From assembly GCF_004570865.1 (NCBI RefSeq), contig NZ_SPQS01000028.1, positions 1-64,000 of the forward strand: a stretch of DNA of 64,000 bases, in the 5' to 3' direction. Source of the DNA: Bradyrhizobium frederickii. Lineage in GTDB: Bacteria > Pseudomonadota > Alphaproteobacteria > Rhizobiales > Xanthobacteraceae. Each line of letters begins with the position of its first letter. Position 1 is the stretch's first letter. A program made the translations under genes and the position numbers. Under the pieces are notes generated by a model, which saw only the letters and a list, made by a program, of their open reading frames with translations, was not told the origin of the DNA and searched no databases. This document shows positions 36,018 through 44,972 of this stretch, in pieces.

Positions 36018-36836
36018 TCACCTCGGATCGAGCAGGCGCGCGAGGAAGGCACGCACGTCGCTCGGCGTGTCGAAATGGCCATTTACGCCCATGGCACGGC
36101 GACCGACCGAGAAGGCGAGCCCGTTCATGTCGGGCATGATCGCGAAGACGGTTTCATCGGTGACGTCATCGCCGATGAAGATCGGACGCCGTCCCTTGAA
36201 CGGTTCCCGGTTCATCAATTCGCGCACGCCGGTCGCCTTGGTGAATCCGGAATGCTTGATCTCGCAGACGAACTTGCCGGGCAGCACCTCGATTGGCGCG
36301 TTGGGCAGATCGGCGCGGATCACCGAGACGGCTTCGTAGATCGCCTTCTCCGCGTGCGGCGCGAGGCGGTAATGCAGCGCGAGCGAATAGCCCTTGTCCT
36401 CGAGCAGAATGCCCGGGCTGAGCTTGGCGATGGCGGCGAGCCGCCGCTTCAGCTCCTTGTCCAGCGGCGGCGCGTGCACGGCATCGGCCTCATTGTCGAC
36501 CGACAGCCGCATCTCGGCGCCGTGGCCGGCGACCGCGCGAAACACCTCGGGCGCGAAGATCAGGTCGATGTCGTTGAGCGAGCGGCCGCTGACCAGCGCC
36601 AACGCGCCGGAAGTGCGCTCGGTCAACCGGTTCAGCGTCTCCGAGAGGCCCGGCGGCACCCATACCTCACGCGGCGTCGGCATCAGGTCGAGCAGGGTCC
36701 CGTCGATGTCGAGCAGAATTGCGGTCTCGTCGAGATGCGGCACCAGCGCATGCGGCACCGGCACCGTTTCGGGTGTGTCGTCGTCGAATATTGTGGGCTG
36801 CTGGTCCATCGCCATTTCTGCAAGTTCAGATTTCAT
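36018..36836 (-). CDS. otsB: Trehalose-6-phosphate phosphatase (OtsB)
   Basis: ATG 36836 is chosen because GGAG lies seven bases upstream, overlapping the end of the transporter gene; this gives 272 residues. It is a HAD-type phosphatase that removes phosphate from trehalose-6-phosphate. The nucleophile motif is LLDIDGTLLDL, SGR in ALVSGRSLNDIDLI is the second motif, and FIGDDVTDETVF supplies the metal-binding acids. The start lies four bases from the stop of the MFS gene, so the pair is translationally coupled. A frame reaching further upstream would run into that gene. Confidence 0.95.
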   Translation of the reverse strand: MKSELAEMAMDQQPTIFDDDTPETVPVPHALVPHLDETAILLDIDGTLLDLMPTPREVWVPPGLSETLNRLTERTSGALALVSGRSLNDIDLIFAPEVFRAVAGHGAEMRLSVDNEADAVHAPPLDKELKRRLAAIAKLSPGILLEDKGYSLALHYRLAPHAEKAIYEAVSVIRADLPNAPIEVLPGKFVCEIKHSGFTKATGVRELMNREPFKGRRPIFIGDDVTDETVFAIMPDMNGLAFSVGRRAMGVNGHFDTPSDVRAFLARLLDPR

Positions 36837-36840
36837 CAGT

Positions 36841-38325
36841 CTACTCCATAAAGGCGAGCGGCCGCGCGATTTGTTCGAGCGATTTGCGCTCCGCCGAGAC
36901 GGCATAGCGCCACGCCACGATCGCGGCCGCGAGCATCAGGACTGCCCCCAGCAAATAGCCGGCGAACACGCTGGTGCGCGATCCCGTGTCGATCAGCGCG
37001 CCGAACAGCGCCGGGCCGATCACGCCGCCGATGCCGGTGCCGACGGCGTAGAACACTGCGATCGCCAGCGCGCGGACCTCGAGCGGAAAGGTCTCGCTGA
37101 CGGTGAGATAGGCCGCGCTGGCGGCCGGTGAGGCAAAGAAGAAGATCACCATCCAGGCGACGGTCTGTCCCTGCGCACTGAGCGCGCCGATGGAGAACAG
37201 ATAGCCCGACAGCGCCAGCAGCAGGCCCGACATGCCATAGGTGAACATGATCATGGTGCGGCGTCCCAGCGTATCGAACAGCCGGCCGAGCAGGAGCGGC
37301 CCGAGGAAATTGCCGGCGGCAAAGGGCAGCAGGTACCAGCCGACGTGATCGGCCCTGATGCCGTAGAAATCGGTCAGCACCAGCGCGAAGGTGAAGAAGA
37401 TGGCATTGTAGAAGAACGCCTGCGCGCTCATCAGCACGAGGCCGACCACCGCGCGCTGGCGATACGCCGAGAACAGCGTGTGCGCGACCTCGCGGATCGG
37501 CGTGTGATCGCGCATCTTCAGCCGGATCTTGGGGAAGCGCGCCTCGCTGATATCCTGATCATGTCCGATCACGGAGCGTTCGATCTCGTCGACGATCGCA
37601 TGGGCCTGATCGGGGCGGCCATGGATCATCAGCCAGCGCGGACTTTCCGGAATCCACATGCGCATCAGGAGCACGACGAGCCCGATGCCGGCGCCGATCA
37701 GATAAGCGAGCCGCCAGCCGAGATCGGGCGCGAGCACGGCGGGGTCGAGCAGCACGATGGCCGCGACCGCGCCCATCGCGGCGCCGATCCAGAAGCTGCC
37801 GTTGATGACGAGATCGGTCCAGCCGCGATAGCGCGCCGGCACCAGTTCCTGGATCGTCGAGTTGATCGCGGTGTACTCGCCGCCGATGCCGGCGCCGGTG
37901 AGGAAGCGAAACAGTGCGTAGCTGGCGACATCCCAGGACAGCGCGGTCGCGGCCGTTGCCGAGAGGTAGAGTGCCAGCGTGATGAAGAACAGCTTCTTGC
38001 GACCGATGCGGTCGGTGAGCCAGCCGAAGCCGAGCGCGCCGAGCACGGCCCCGGCGAGATAGGCGGAATTGGCGATGCCGAGATCGAGATTGGAGAACTG
38101 CAGCGACGGACTCTGCTTCAGCGCCCCCGAGAGCGCACCGGCCAGGGTCACCTCGAGCCCGTCGAGAATCCAGGTGATGCCGAGCGCGAGCACGACGCGG
38201 GTGTGAAAGCCGCTCCAGGGCAGCGCGTCGAGCCGTGACGGAATGCTGGTCTCGACGATGCGGTCGGTCACGGCCGCCGAGACCGTTGGTGCGTAGTTCA
38301 GCGCTGGGCTTTGTTGCAATTCCAT
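36841..38325 (-). CDS. MFS transporter, sugar-porter-like
   Basis: From ATG 38325 the product has 494 residues; a TTG seven codons earlier is also possible. Twelve hydrophobic segments are visible. The loop 2-3 motif is GFGWLTDRIGRKKLFF, the mid-loop has IPESPRWLMIHGRPDQAHAI, and its counterpart in the second half is GRLFDTLGRRTMIMF. These mark the sugar/metabolite porter group. Asp in TWILDGLEVTLAGAL within helix 1 may take part in proton coupling. Coupling to otsB raises the idea of a sugar or compatible-solute substrate, but related permeases carry aromatic acids, so the substrate is open. Confidence 0.88.
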   Translation of the reverse strand: MELQQSPALNYAPTVSAAVTDRIVETSIPSRLDALPWSGFHTRVVLALGITWILDGLEVTLAGALSGALKQSPSLQFSNLDLGIANSAYLAGAVLGALGFGWLTDRIGRKKLFFITLALYLSATAATALSWDVASYALFRFLTGAGIGGEYTAINSTIQELVPARYRGWTDLVINGSFWIGAAMGAVAAIVLLDPAVLAPDLGWRLAYLIGAGIGLVVLLMRMWIPESPRWLMIHGRPDQAHAIVDEIERSVIGHDQDISEARFPKIRLKMRDHTPIREVAHTLFSAYRQRAVVGLVLMSAQAFFYNAIFFTFALVLTDFYGIRADHVGWYLLPFAAGNFLGPLLLGRLFDTLGRRTMIMFTYGMSGLLLALSGYLFSIGALSAQGQTVAWMVIFFFASPAASAAYLTVSETFPLEVRALAIAVFYAVGTGIGGVIGPALFGALIDTGSRTSVFAGYLLGAVLMLAAAIVAWRYAVSAERKSLEQIARPLAFME

Positions 38326-38510
38326 CTGGCTGCTGCGTTCGATCAATGGCAGCGGCCCCGGTTCACGGGATGTGAACGGGGTCGATCGATCCGATCATCG
38401 GGGTGCGGCATTCCGCCTGCCCCTGCGACAACGTCTGCGGCGAGGTCGGGTTCCCCCAGGAACAGCTCCCGGGCCCGCTCGTTTCCGAAGCAGCCGCAGG
38501 GAGTTGACGC

Positions 38511-38897
38511 ATGGCTCATGCCAGAAAGAGGACACATTCTCGGACCAACGGCACACGCAAGTCCGGCCGTCGGAAGACGAGCACGCGGCGCGGCCCGATT
38601 GCGCGCAAGAGCATCAGGCGCGCGGCGCCGAAGCGCTGGTCGCAACGTGTAACGAAAGAGAGCGACGCGCTCGACCTCAGGCAGGGCGTGTTCAAGCTGA
38701 CCAGCCCGAAGAAGATCGCAATCTCGTTGAAGCAATCGGCCGAGCACAGCTCACGGCGCAAGACCGGCGCCTATCGTTCGGCGCTGTCGATGCTGACCTT
38801 CTACATCAACCGCGCCGGCAAGACCTTGCCGAAAACGCAGCGCGCGCGTCTGGAGAAGGCGAAGGTCGAGCTGAAGCGGGCGTTCGGGCGGGAGTAA
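38511..38897 (+). CDS. DUF3175 family protein
   Basis: This 128-residue protein has GGAG seven bases before its ATG. The first 45 residues are very basic (KRTHSRTNGTRKSGRRKTST), followed by the family core RWSQRVTKESDALDLRQGVF, KLTSPKKIAISLKQSAEHSS and AYRSALSMLTFYINRAGKTL. The basic tail suggests nucleic-acid binding. DUF3175 proteins are widespread in rhizobia and have no assigned role. It is a single gene between the MFS gene (divergent) and the chemoreceptor array (convergent). Confidence 0.85.
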   Translation: MAHARKRTHSRTNGTRKSGRRKTSTRRGPIARKSIRRAAPKRWSQRVTKESDALDLRQGVFKLTSPKKIAISLKQSAEHSSRRKTGAYRSALSMLTFYINRAGKTLPKTQRARLEKAKVELKRAFGRE

Positions 38898-38917
38898 GGC
38901 CAGGTGGCGCTCTCAAC

Positions 38918-40190
38918 TCCACGGTCGTCCCGGACAAGCGCGCCCAAAGGCGCGCGCCGATCCGGGACCTCCGCGCGAGCGCTTGCGCTCGTCGCGATAG
39001 CCCCAGGGAGTGGTTTGACGAAAACTTGGAGTTGGCCGCTCGCTCCATAACCACTCCCTGTGGTTATGGGTCCCGGGTTCGCTTCGCGCCCCGGGACGAC
39101 AGCGGAGCATGGAGCAGCAGCTAGCCCTACGCTGCGCGGATATTGGCCATGAAGCGATCGAGCTCGGCGCGCAGGCGGGTGCTTTCGGATGACAGCGTCT
39201 TGGCCGAATGCAGCACCTCCTCCGAGGCCGAGCCGGTCTCGGCGGCGCCGCGGTTGACCTGGCCGATATCGGTGGCCGCGGTCTGGGTGCCCTGCGCCAC
39301 GGTCTGCACGCTGCGCGCGATCTCCTGGGTCGCCGCGCCCTGCTGCTCGACCGCGCTGGCGATCGAGGTCGAGATCGACGAGATCTGGCCGATGGTCGCG
39401 CCGATCTCCTTGATCGCGACCACCGATTCCGCCGTGGCGCCCTGCATGCCCGCGATGTGCGAGGAGATCTCGTCGGTCGCCTTCGCGGTCTGGCTCGCCA
39501 GCGACTTCACCTCGCTGGCGACCACGGCAAAGCCGCGGCCGGCCTCGCCGGCGCGCGCCGCCTCGATGGTGGCATTGAGCGCCAAAAGGTTGGTCTGCTC
39601 GGCAATCGCCGTGATCAGCTTCACCACCTCGCCGATCTGCTGGGCGGCATGCGAGAGTTTTCCGATGCGCCCGTCGGTTTCCTTGGCCTGGACCACGGCA
39701 GCCTCCGCGATGCGGCTGGAGTCGCGGACCTGGCGGCCGATCTCCTCGACCGAGGCGGACAGCTCCTCGGTCGCGGTGGCGACCGACTGCATGTTGGAGG
39801 AGGCCTGCTCGGAGACGCCGGCGACCTGGCTCGACAGGCTCTGGGTGGTCTCGGCGGTGCGGGTCAGCGTGGAGGCCGCCGATTCCAGCTGCACGGCCGA
39901 GGCCGAGACGTTGGAGACGATGGCGCCGACCGCGCTCTCGAAATCGTCGGCGAAGCGGATCAGCTCGGCGCGGCGGCTTGCGGCCTGCTCCCGGTTCTGG
40001 ACCTCGCTGGCGGCAGCGTCGCGCTCGGCCTTGGCCACGGCTTGAACCTTGAACTCCTCGACCGCGCCGGCCATCTCGCCGATCTCGTCCTTGCGGCCGA
40101 GGCCAGGCAGCACGACGTCGAAATTGCCCGAGGCCAGCTCCCGCATCGCCTTGCACATCGCGATCATCGGACGCGAGATGCCGTTGCCGA
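38918..40190. repeat. 1.27-kb near-identical direct repeat, copy 1
   Basis: This covers about 200 bp of 3' flank (with inverted CGTCCCGG and CCGGGACG ends) plus the signalling half of the first chemoreceptor. It matches 41311-42582 almost base for base in the same orientation. Divergence begins sharply inside the codons after the GISRP motif. Confidence 0.9.
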
Positions 40191-41160
40191 GCATCAGGGC
40201 GAGAACAGCTCCGATGGCAAGGCCGCCGAGCGCCAGCATCATCATCAGTCGCTCGGTATCCAGGATCGTCGCATTGGCGCTCGCTTCGATGCGCTGCTGA
40301 TCCGTCGTCAGCTCGGACCGCAGCTCGCCCGAGAGCTTGAGGATGGTCGCCGCGGTCTTGGTCATCTCGCCGTTCAGCTTGACGATGATCTTCACATTCT
40401 CCGACAGCTTGGTGAAGGAGGTGCGGTATTGCTTCAGGAGATTGCCGATCTCGGTCACGCGGTCGGTGATCTTCTGGTCGTTGGCATAGATCGAGACCAG
40501 CAGGGTCTCGAGGAATTTGACGCGGGCGATCACGCCATCGGCGGTCTTGGGCTCCGGCTTGGCGACGAAGGCGCTGACCGAAGTGGAGACCGCCAGATAT
40601 TGCGAGGTGATGTCCTTGGCCGTGGTCTGGACCGATGCCAGCCCCGCCAGCGCGGCAGTATCGGCGAGATCGTCGAACTTGAACCGGATCTTGTTGCCGA
40701 CGCTGTTGAGCTCATCGGCCGCGATCTTGTTGTTCTCACGCGTCAGCGTGATGATCTCTCCGAACACCTTGGTGAAGCGCTGGAACTCAGCCTCGAGCTT
40801 GCCGACCTGCTCGCGGCGCGCGGCGCCGGTCGTCGCGGCCACCGACTTGGCGATGGCGCCCTTCAGATTTTCTTCGGCGGCCTTGGCTGCGGTCTCGTCG
40901 TCCTGCGCCCCCGTCAGGGTGTAGGCCCGTGCCAATCCTTGATAGGCGATCAGTTCGCGATCGACCGTCCGCGCGAGGTCGGCTTCCGAGACGCTGGTGC
41001 GATAGGAGGCCACGGCGCCGGCAATCCGCTCGAAGCCGAAATAGGCGAAGGCCATGCTGACGGCGAGGATGGCCAGCACCGCCACGAAGCCGAGGATGAT
41101 TTTTGCGCGAAACCGCAGAGTTGGCAGCTTCGATTGGTTCGACTTGGACTTGACCGACAT
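39127..41160 (-). CDS. Methyl-accepting chemotaxis protein 1
   Basis: ATG 41160 (GGGTGGGGGA directly before it) gives 677 residues starting MSVKSKSNQSKLPTLRFRAK. Transmembrane helix 1 is at about 21-43, a periplasmic helical ligand domain at about 45-303, and helix 2 at about 305-325. HAMP runs to about 380, and the signalling domain contains the invariant tip ITAIAEQTNLLALNATIEAA. The periplasmic domain is the long helical-bundle type with no recognisable ligand signature. It reports to CheA/CheW complexes elsewhere in the genome. It is the downstream copy of a tandem pair; from residue 326 it differs from its neighbour in only about one residue. Confidence 0.93.
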   Translation of the reverse strand: MSVKSKSNQSKLPTLRFRAKIILGFVAVLAILAVSMAFAYFGFERIAGAVASYRTSVSEADLARTVDRELIAYQGLARAYTLTGAQDDETAAKAAEENLKGAIAKSVAATTGAARREQVGKLEAEFQRFTKVFGEIITLTRENNKIAADELNSVGNKIRFKFDDLADTAALAGLASVQTTAKDITSQYLAVSTSVSAFVAKPEPKTADGVIARVKFLETLLVSIYANDQKITDRVTEIGNLLKQYRTSFTKLSENVKIIVKLNGEMTKTAATILKLSGELRSELTTDQQRIEASANATILDTERLMMMLALGGLAIGAVLALMLGNGISRPMIAMCKAMRELASGNFDVVLPGLGRKDEIGEMAGAVEEFKVQAVAKAERDAAASEVQNREQAASRRAELIRFADDFESAVGAIVSNVSASAVQLESAASTLTRTAETTQSLSSQVAGVSEQASSNMQSVATATEELSASVEEIGRQVRDSSRIAEAAVVQAKETDGRIGKLSHAAQQIGEVVKLITAIAEQTNLLALNATIEAARAGEAGRGFAVVASEVKSLASQTAKATDEISSHIAGMQGATAESVVAIKEIGATIGQISSISTSIASAVEQQGAATQEIARSVQTVAQGTQTAATDIGQVNRGAAETGSASEEVLHSAKTLSSESTRLRAELDRFMANIRAA

Positions 41161-41310
41161 TCCCCCACCCCATTCCATTCGCGGAAAACCAGGCGCAGCC
41201 CGAGAGCAGCCCGCCCCCCGACTCGTCCGCACGGTAATTGGCAAAGGATAAGCTGTGGTAAATTTGTGGCGCCGCAACCGGCGTTAGATGACGCAAGGGA
41301 AGATGCGCAT

Positions 41311-42582
41311 TCCACGGTCGTCCCGGACAAGCGCGCCCAAAGGCGCGCGCCGATCCGGGACCTCCGCGCGAGCGCTTGCGCTCGTCGCGATAGCCCCAGG
41401 GAGTGGTTTGACGAAGACTTGGAGTTGCCCGCTCGCTCCATAACCGCTCCCTGTGGTTATGGGTCCCGGGTTCGCTTCGCGCCCCGGGACGACAGCGGAG
41501 GATGGAGCGGCAGCTAGCCTCTACGCCGCGCGGATATTGGCCATGAAGCGATCGAGCTCGGCGCGCAGGCGGGTGCTTTCGGATGACAGCGTCTTGGCCG
41601 AGTGCAGCACCTCCTCCGAGGCCGAGCCGGTCTCGGCGGCGCCGCGGTTGACCTGGCCGATATCGGTGGCCGCGGTCTGGGTGCCCTGCGCCACGGTCTG
41701 AACGCTGCGCGCGATCTCCTGGGTCGCCGCGCCCTGCTGCTCGACCGCGCTGGCGATCGAGGTCGAGATCGAGGAGATCTGGCCGATGGTCGCCCCGATC
41801 TCCTTGATCGCGGCCACCGATTCCGCCGTGGCGCCCTGCATGCCCGCGATGTGCGAGGAGATCTCGTCGGTCGCCTTCGCGGTCTGGCTCGCCAGCGACT
41901 TCACCTCGCTGGCGACCACGGCAAAGCCGCGGCCGGCCTCGCCGGCGCGCGCCGCCTCGATGGTGGCATTGAGCGCCAGAAGATTGGTCTGCTCGGCAAT
42001 CGCCGTGATCAGCTTGACCACTTCGCCGATCTGCTGGGCCGCATGCGACAGCTTTCCGATCCGTCCGTCGGTTTCCTTGGCCTGGACCACGGCGGCCTCC
42101 GCGATACGGCTGGAGTCGCGGACCTGGCGGCCGATCTCCTCGACCGAGGCGGACAGCTCTTCGGTCGCGGTGGCGACCGACTGCATGTTGGAGGAGGCCT
42201 GCTCGGAGACGCCGGCGACCTGGCTCGACAGGCTCTGGGTGGTCTCGGCGGTGCGGGTCAGCGTCGAGGCCGCCGATTCCAGCTGCACGGCCGAGGCCGA
42301 GACGTTGGAGACGATGGCGCCGACCGCGCTCTCGAAATCGTCGGCGAAGCGGATCAGCTCGGCGCGGCGGCTTGCGGCCTGCTCCCGGTTCTGGACCTCG
42401 CTCGCGGCGGCATCGCGCTCGGCCTTGGCCACGGCTTGAACCTTGAACTCCTCGACCGCGCCGGCCATCTCGCCGATCTCGTCCTTGCGGCCGAGGCCAG
42501 GCAGCACGACGTCGAAATTGCCCGAGGCCAGCTCCCGCATCGCCTTGCACATCGCGATCATCGGGCGCGAGATGCCCGTGCC
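41311..42582. repeat. 1.27-kb near-identical direct repeat, copy 2
   Basis: This is the second copy of 38918-40190. It consists of the 3' flank (41311-41520) and the coding half of the second chemoreceptor. The flank fills most of the 360-bp gap between the two receptor genes; nothing else was seen in that gap (41161-41310) beyond likely promoter DNA. Confidence 0.9.
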
Positions 42583-43560
42583 GAGCACGAAGGCGAGAAG
42601 CGCGCCAAGCAGCGTGCCGCCAACGGCGAGAATCAGAACCAGCCGCTCGGTCCGCCCGATGGTCGCTTCCGACTCCGAGTCCAACCGTTGCTGTTCGGCG
42701 ACGAGGTCCGCCTTCATGGCGGTGGCGCCTTGCAGAATCGCACCGGCCGAGCCGCTCATCTCGGTGACGAGGTCGTCGACCAACTTGGCTTTCGCGATCA
42801 GCTTTTCCAGCGCATCGCGATAGGCGCCGAGAAGCGCCTTGGCCTCCTTCAGGCCGGCGACGATCTTGTCATCCATGGAATAGACCGCGCCGAGCGAGTT
42901 CTCGACGAACTTCAGCCGCGCCATCGCACTTGCCCCGACGGCCTGGTCCGAGTTGAGGATGAAGTTGCTCGCGGCTGCACTCGCGGTCTGGAATTGGGCG
43001 TTGACCTGCTTGGTGCCGAATTCGATCGCCTGCGCCTCGGAGTCGGAGGCGTTGTTACCGATGTCGTCGAGCTTGTATTTCAGCAGGTTGGCGTTGCGCT
43101 GAAGCTGATTCTGGACCAGAAGCGCGCTGTCGCGCTTGGCCTCCAAGATCTTGGCGAAGGTCGCCGAGAAGTTGGAAAACTCCTTCGCGAGCTTGTTGAG
43201 GCTCTCCAGCCGCGCCGGCTTCCTGGCATTCTTGATCGCCTGATCGATCGCATTCTTCAGGCCGGCCTCGGCTTCCAGCGCCGCCTTGGCGTCGTCTTCC
43301 TTGCCGGTCACCACGAAATAACGGGCGGCCGAACGATAGCCGAGCAGTTCGCGATCGATATTGCGGGCGAGATCGGCCTCCGAGACGCTGCTACGGTAGG
43401 ATCCTACGCCTTCAGAAACGCGCTCGAAGCCGAAATAGGCGAAGGCGAGGCTGACCGCGGAGATGGCGAGCACGATCGCAAAGCCCAGGATGATCTTGGC
43501 GCGGAACCTCAGCGTGGGAAATAGCGTGCGCTTTGACGGCGACGTGATACGCCCGGACAT
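41521..43560 (-). CDS. Methyl-accepting chemotaxis protein 2
   Basis: ATG 43560 lies after GGGGGTGGGA in the same relation as in the neighbouring receptor and gives 679 residues. Transmembrane helix 1 is at about 23-45 and helix 2 just before TGISRPMIAM. Between them is a periplasmic helical domain unlike that of receptor 1, with SEADLARNIDRELLGYRSAA at its start as shared remnant. HAMP and signalling parts are nearly identical to receptor 1 (one visible change, SVAAIKEIG against SVVAIKEIG). This suggests the same cytoplasmic output for two different ligands. Confidence 0.93.
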   Translation of the reverse strand: MSGRITSPSKRTLFPTLRFRAKIILGFAIVLAISAVSLAFAYFGFERVSEGVGSYRSSVSEADLARNIDRELLGYRSAARYFVVTGKEDDAKAALEAEAGLKNAIDQAIKNARKPARLESLNKLAKEFSNFSATFAKILEAKRDSALLVQNQLQRNANLLKYKLDDIGNNASDSEAQAIEFGTKQVNAQFQTASAAASNFILNSDQAVGASAMARLKFVENSLGAVYSMDDKIVAGLKEAKALLGAYRDALEKLIAKAKLVDDLVTEMSGSAGAILQGATAMKADLVAEQQRLDSESEATIGRTERLVLILAVGGTLLGALLAFVLGTGISRPMIAMCKAMRELASGNFDVVLPGLGRKDEIGEMAGAVEEFKVQAVAKAERDAAASEVQNREQAASRRAELIRFADDFESAVGAIVSNVSASAVQLESAASTLTRTAETTQSLSSQVAGVSEQASSNMQSVATATEELSASVEEIGRQVRDSSRIAEAAVVQAKETDGRIGKLSHAAQQIGEVVKLITAIAEQTNLLALNATIEAARAGEAGRGFAVVASEVKSLASQTAKATDEISSHIAGMQGATAESVAAIKEIGATIGQISSISTSIASAVEQQGAATQEIARSVQTVAQGTQTAATDIGQVNRGAAETGSASEEVLHSAKTLSSESTRLRAELDRFMANIRAA

Positions 43561-43805
43561 TCCCACCCCCAAGATCTGCTTTTGCAAAGTGCAGCACGGC
43601 CGGGAGCAGCCCCGCCCGACGCGCGATGAAAATTAGGGCAGAATCGTCAAGGGGCGGTAAATTCGTGCCCGAACGCCGCCGGTCACGGAACACACCTTCC
43701 GCGGATCCGGCCGCCATGTTGCGACCAGACGAAAAAGGCCATACTCTTTGGGCACTTGTCAGGCACTCGGCATAAGACCGAGCGGGTCCTTGAGGGAGAA
43801 ACGGA

Positions 43806-44972
43806 GTGGGGCAAACCGACTTTCGGTTTGGCGGTGCGTCCGGCGTTGCCGTCGCGAAGTCGAAGGCCGCGGGCGTCGCGCCGGCCGTTGCCGATCTCGC
43901 CGCTCAGCTCCCATCCGACGAGCTGGCACTCATCCTGCTCTTCGTCTCTCCATGCTACGATCCGCACCAATTCATCGCGGAGATCAGCCGGCAATTCGAC
44001 GGGACCCAGGTCTGCGGTTGCACCACTGCCGGCGAGCTGGCTCCTGACGGCTGGGACGAGAACAGCGTCGTTGCCCTGGCCTTCAGCCGCGCCGACTTCT
44101 CGGCCGTGGTGCGGCCGATTCTCAATCTCGACAATTTTCGCGTCGAGGACGGCCGCAGGATCGGCACCGAGCTCCGGCAGGAATTGCTGCGGGAATCGTC
44201 GCAAGGCGAGCGCGGAAATCCGTTCGGCCTGGTTCTGATCGACGGCCTGTGCCGCCGCGAGGAAGCCGTGATGTCCGCGATCTATGCCTCCTTGGACGAC
44301 ATTCCCATCGTCGGGGGATCTGCGGGCGACGGCATGCGCTTCGAGCGGACCTGGGTGTTTCTCGACGGCAAGGCCCACACCAATGCCGCCCTGCTGATCC
44401 TCTTGAGCACGTCGCTGCCGTTCCGGGTCTTCAAATGTGACAATTTCGAACCGCGGCCCCGGAAGATGGTGGTCACCGAGGCCGACACCGAGAATCGAAC
44501 CGTCAGGGAGCTGAACGCCGAGCCCGCGGCCCAGGAATATTCCCGCGTCGTCGGGATCATGGACGCCAAGCTCGACCCGTTCTCGTTCGCCTCGCATCCC
44601 GTTCTGGTCCGGGTCGGCGGCTCCTACTACGCCCGGTCGATCCAGCGCGTCGAACCGGACGGCTCGCTGCACTTCTTCTGCGCCATCGACGAAGGCATGG
44701 TGCTGACCGCAGCGACGTCGCGCAGCCTCGTCGGCACGACGCGCGAGGCCTTCGCGGAGACGCGCGACCAGATCGGCGAAGTCTCGCTCTATATCGGCTT
44801 CGAATGCCTGCTGCGCCGGCTCGACGCCGAGCAGCACCAGCTCGCCCGCGACATGTCCGAGCTCTACCGCCAGAATCGCGTCGTCGGCTTTCATACCTAC
44901 GGCGAGCAGTTCGGCTCGATGCACGTGAACCAGACCTTCACGGGCGTCGCCATCGGCAGGCGTCCCGCGTGA
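43806..44972 (+). CDS. FIST-domain sensor protein (NosP-like)
   Basis: The GTG start, with GGAGAAACGGAG upstream, gives 388 residues. FIST_N covers about 30-210 (ELALILLFVSPCYDPHQFIA, VCGCTTAGELAPDGW, and later IVGGSAGDGMRFERTWVF). FIST_C follows, ending in RQNRVVGFHTYGEQFGSMHV. FIST proteins are soluble ligand-binding modules; those paired with a hybrid kinase, such as NosP, bind haem and sense nitric oxide. Whether this one binds haem cannot be seen directly. Its stop overlaps the next start (GTGA), tying it to the kinase gene. The 245-bp gap to the divergent chemoreceptor should hold both promoters. Confidence 0.88.
   Translation: MGQTDFRFGGASGVAVAKSKAAGVAPAVADLAAQLPSDELALILLFVSPCYDPHQFIAEISRQFDGTQVCGCTTAGELAPDGWDENSVVALAFSRADFSAVVRPILNLDNFRVEDGRRIGTELRQELLRESSQGERGNPFGLVLIDGLCRREEAVMSAIYASLDDIPIVGGSAGDGMRFERTWVFLDGKAHTNAALLILLSTSLPFRVFKCDNFEPRPRKMVVTEADTENRTVRELNAEPAAQEYSRVVGIMDAKLDPFSFASHPVLVRVGGSYYARSIQRVEPDGSLHFFCAIDEGMVLTAATSRSLVGTTREAFAETRDQIGEVSLYIGFECLLRRLDAEQHQLARDMSELYRQNRVVGFHTYGEQFGSMHVNQTFTGVAIGRRPA

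Noticed and set aside
39208..43524. Very long open frames (about 640-770 codons) opposite both chemoreceptors
   Set aside because: They mirror each other because the receptors are duplicated and have Gly/Arg/Asp-rich sequence with no domain; the receptors on the other strand are certain.
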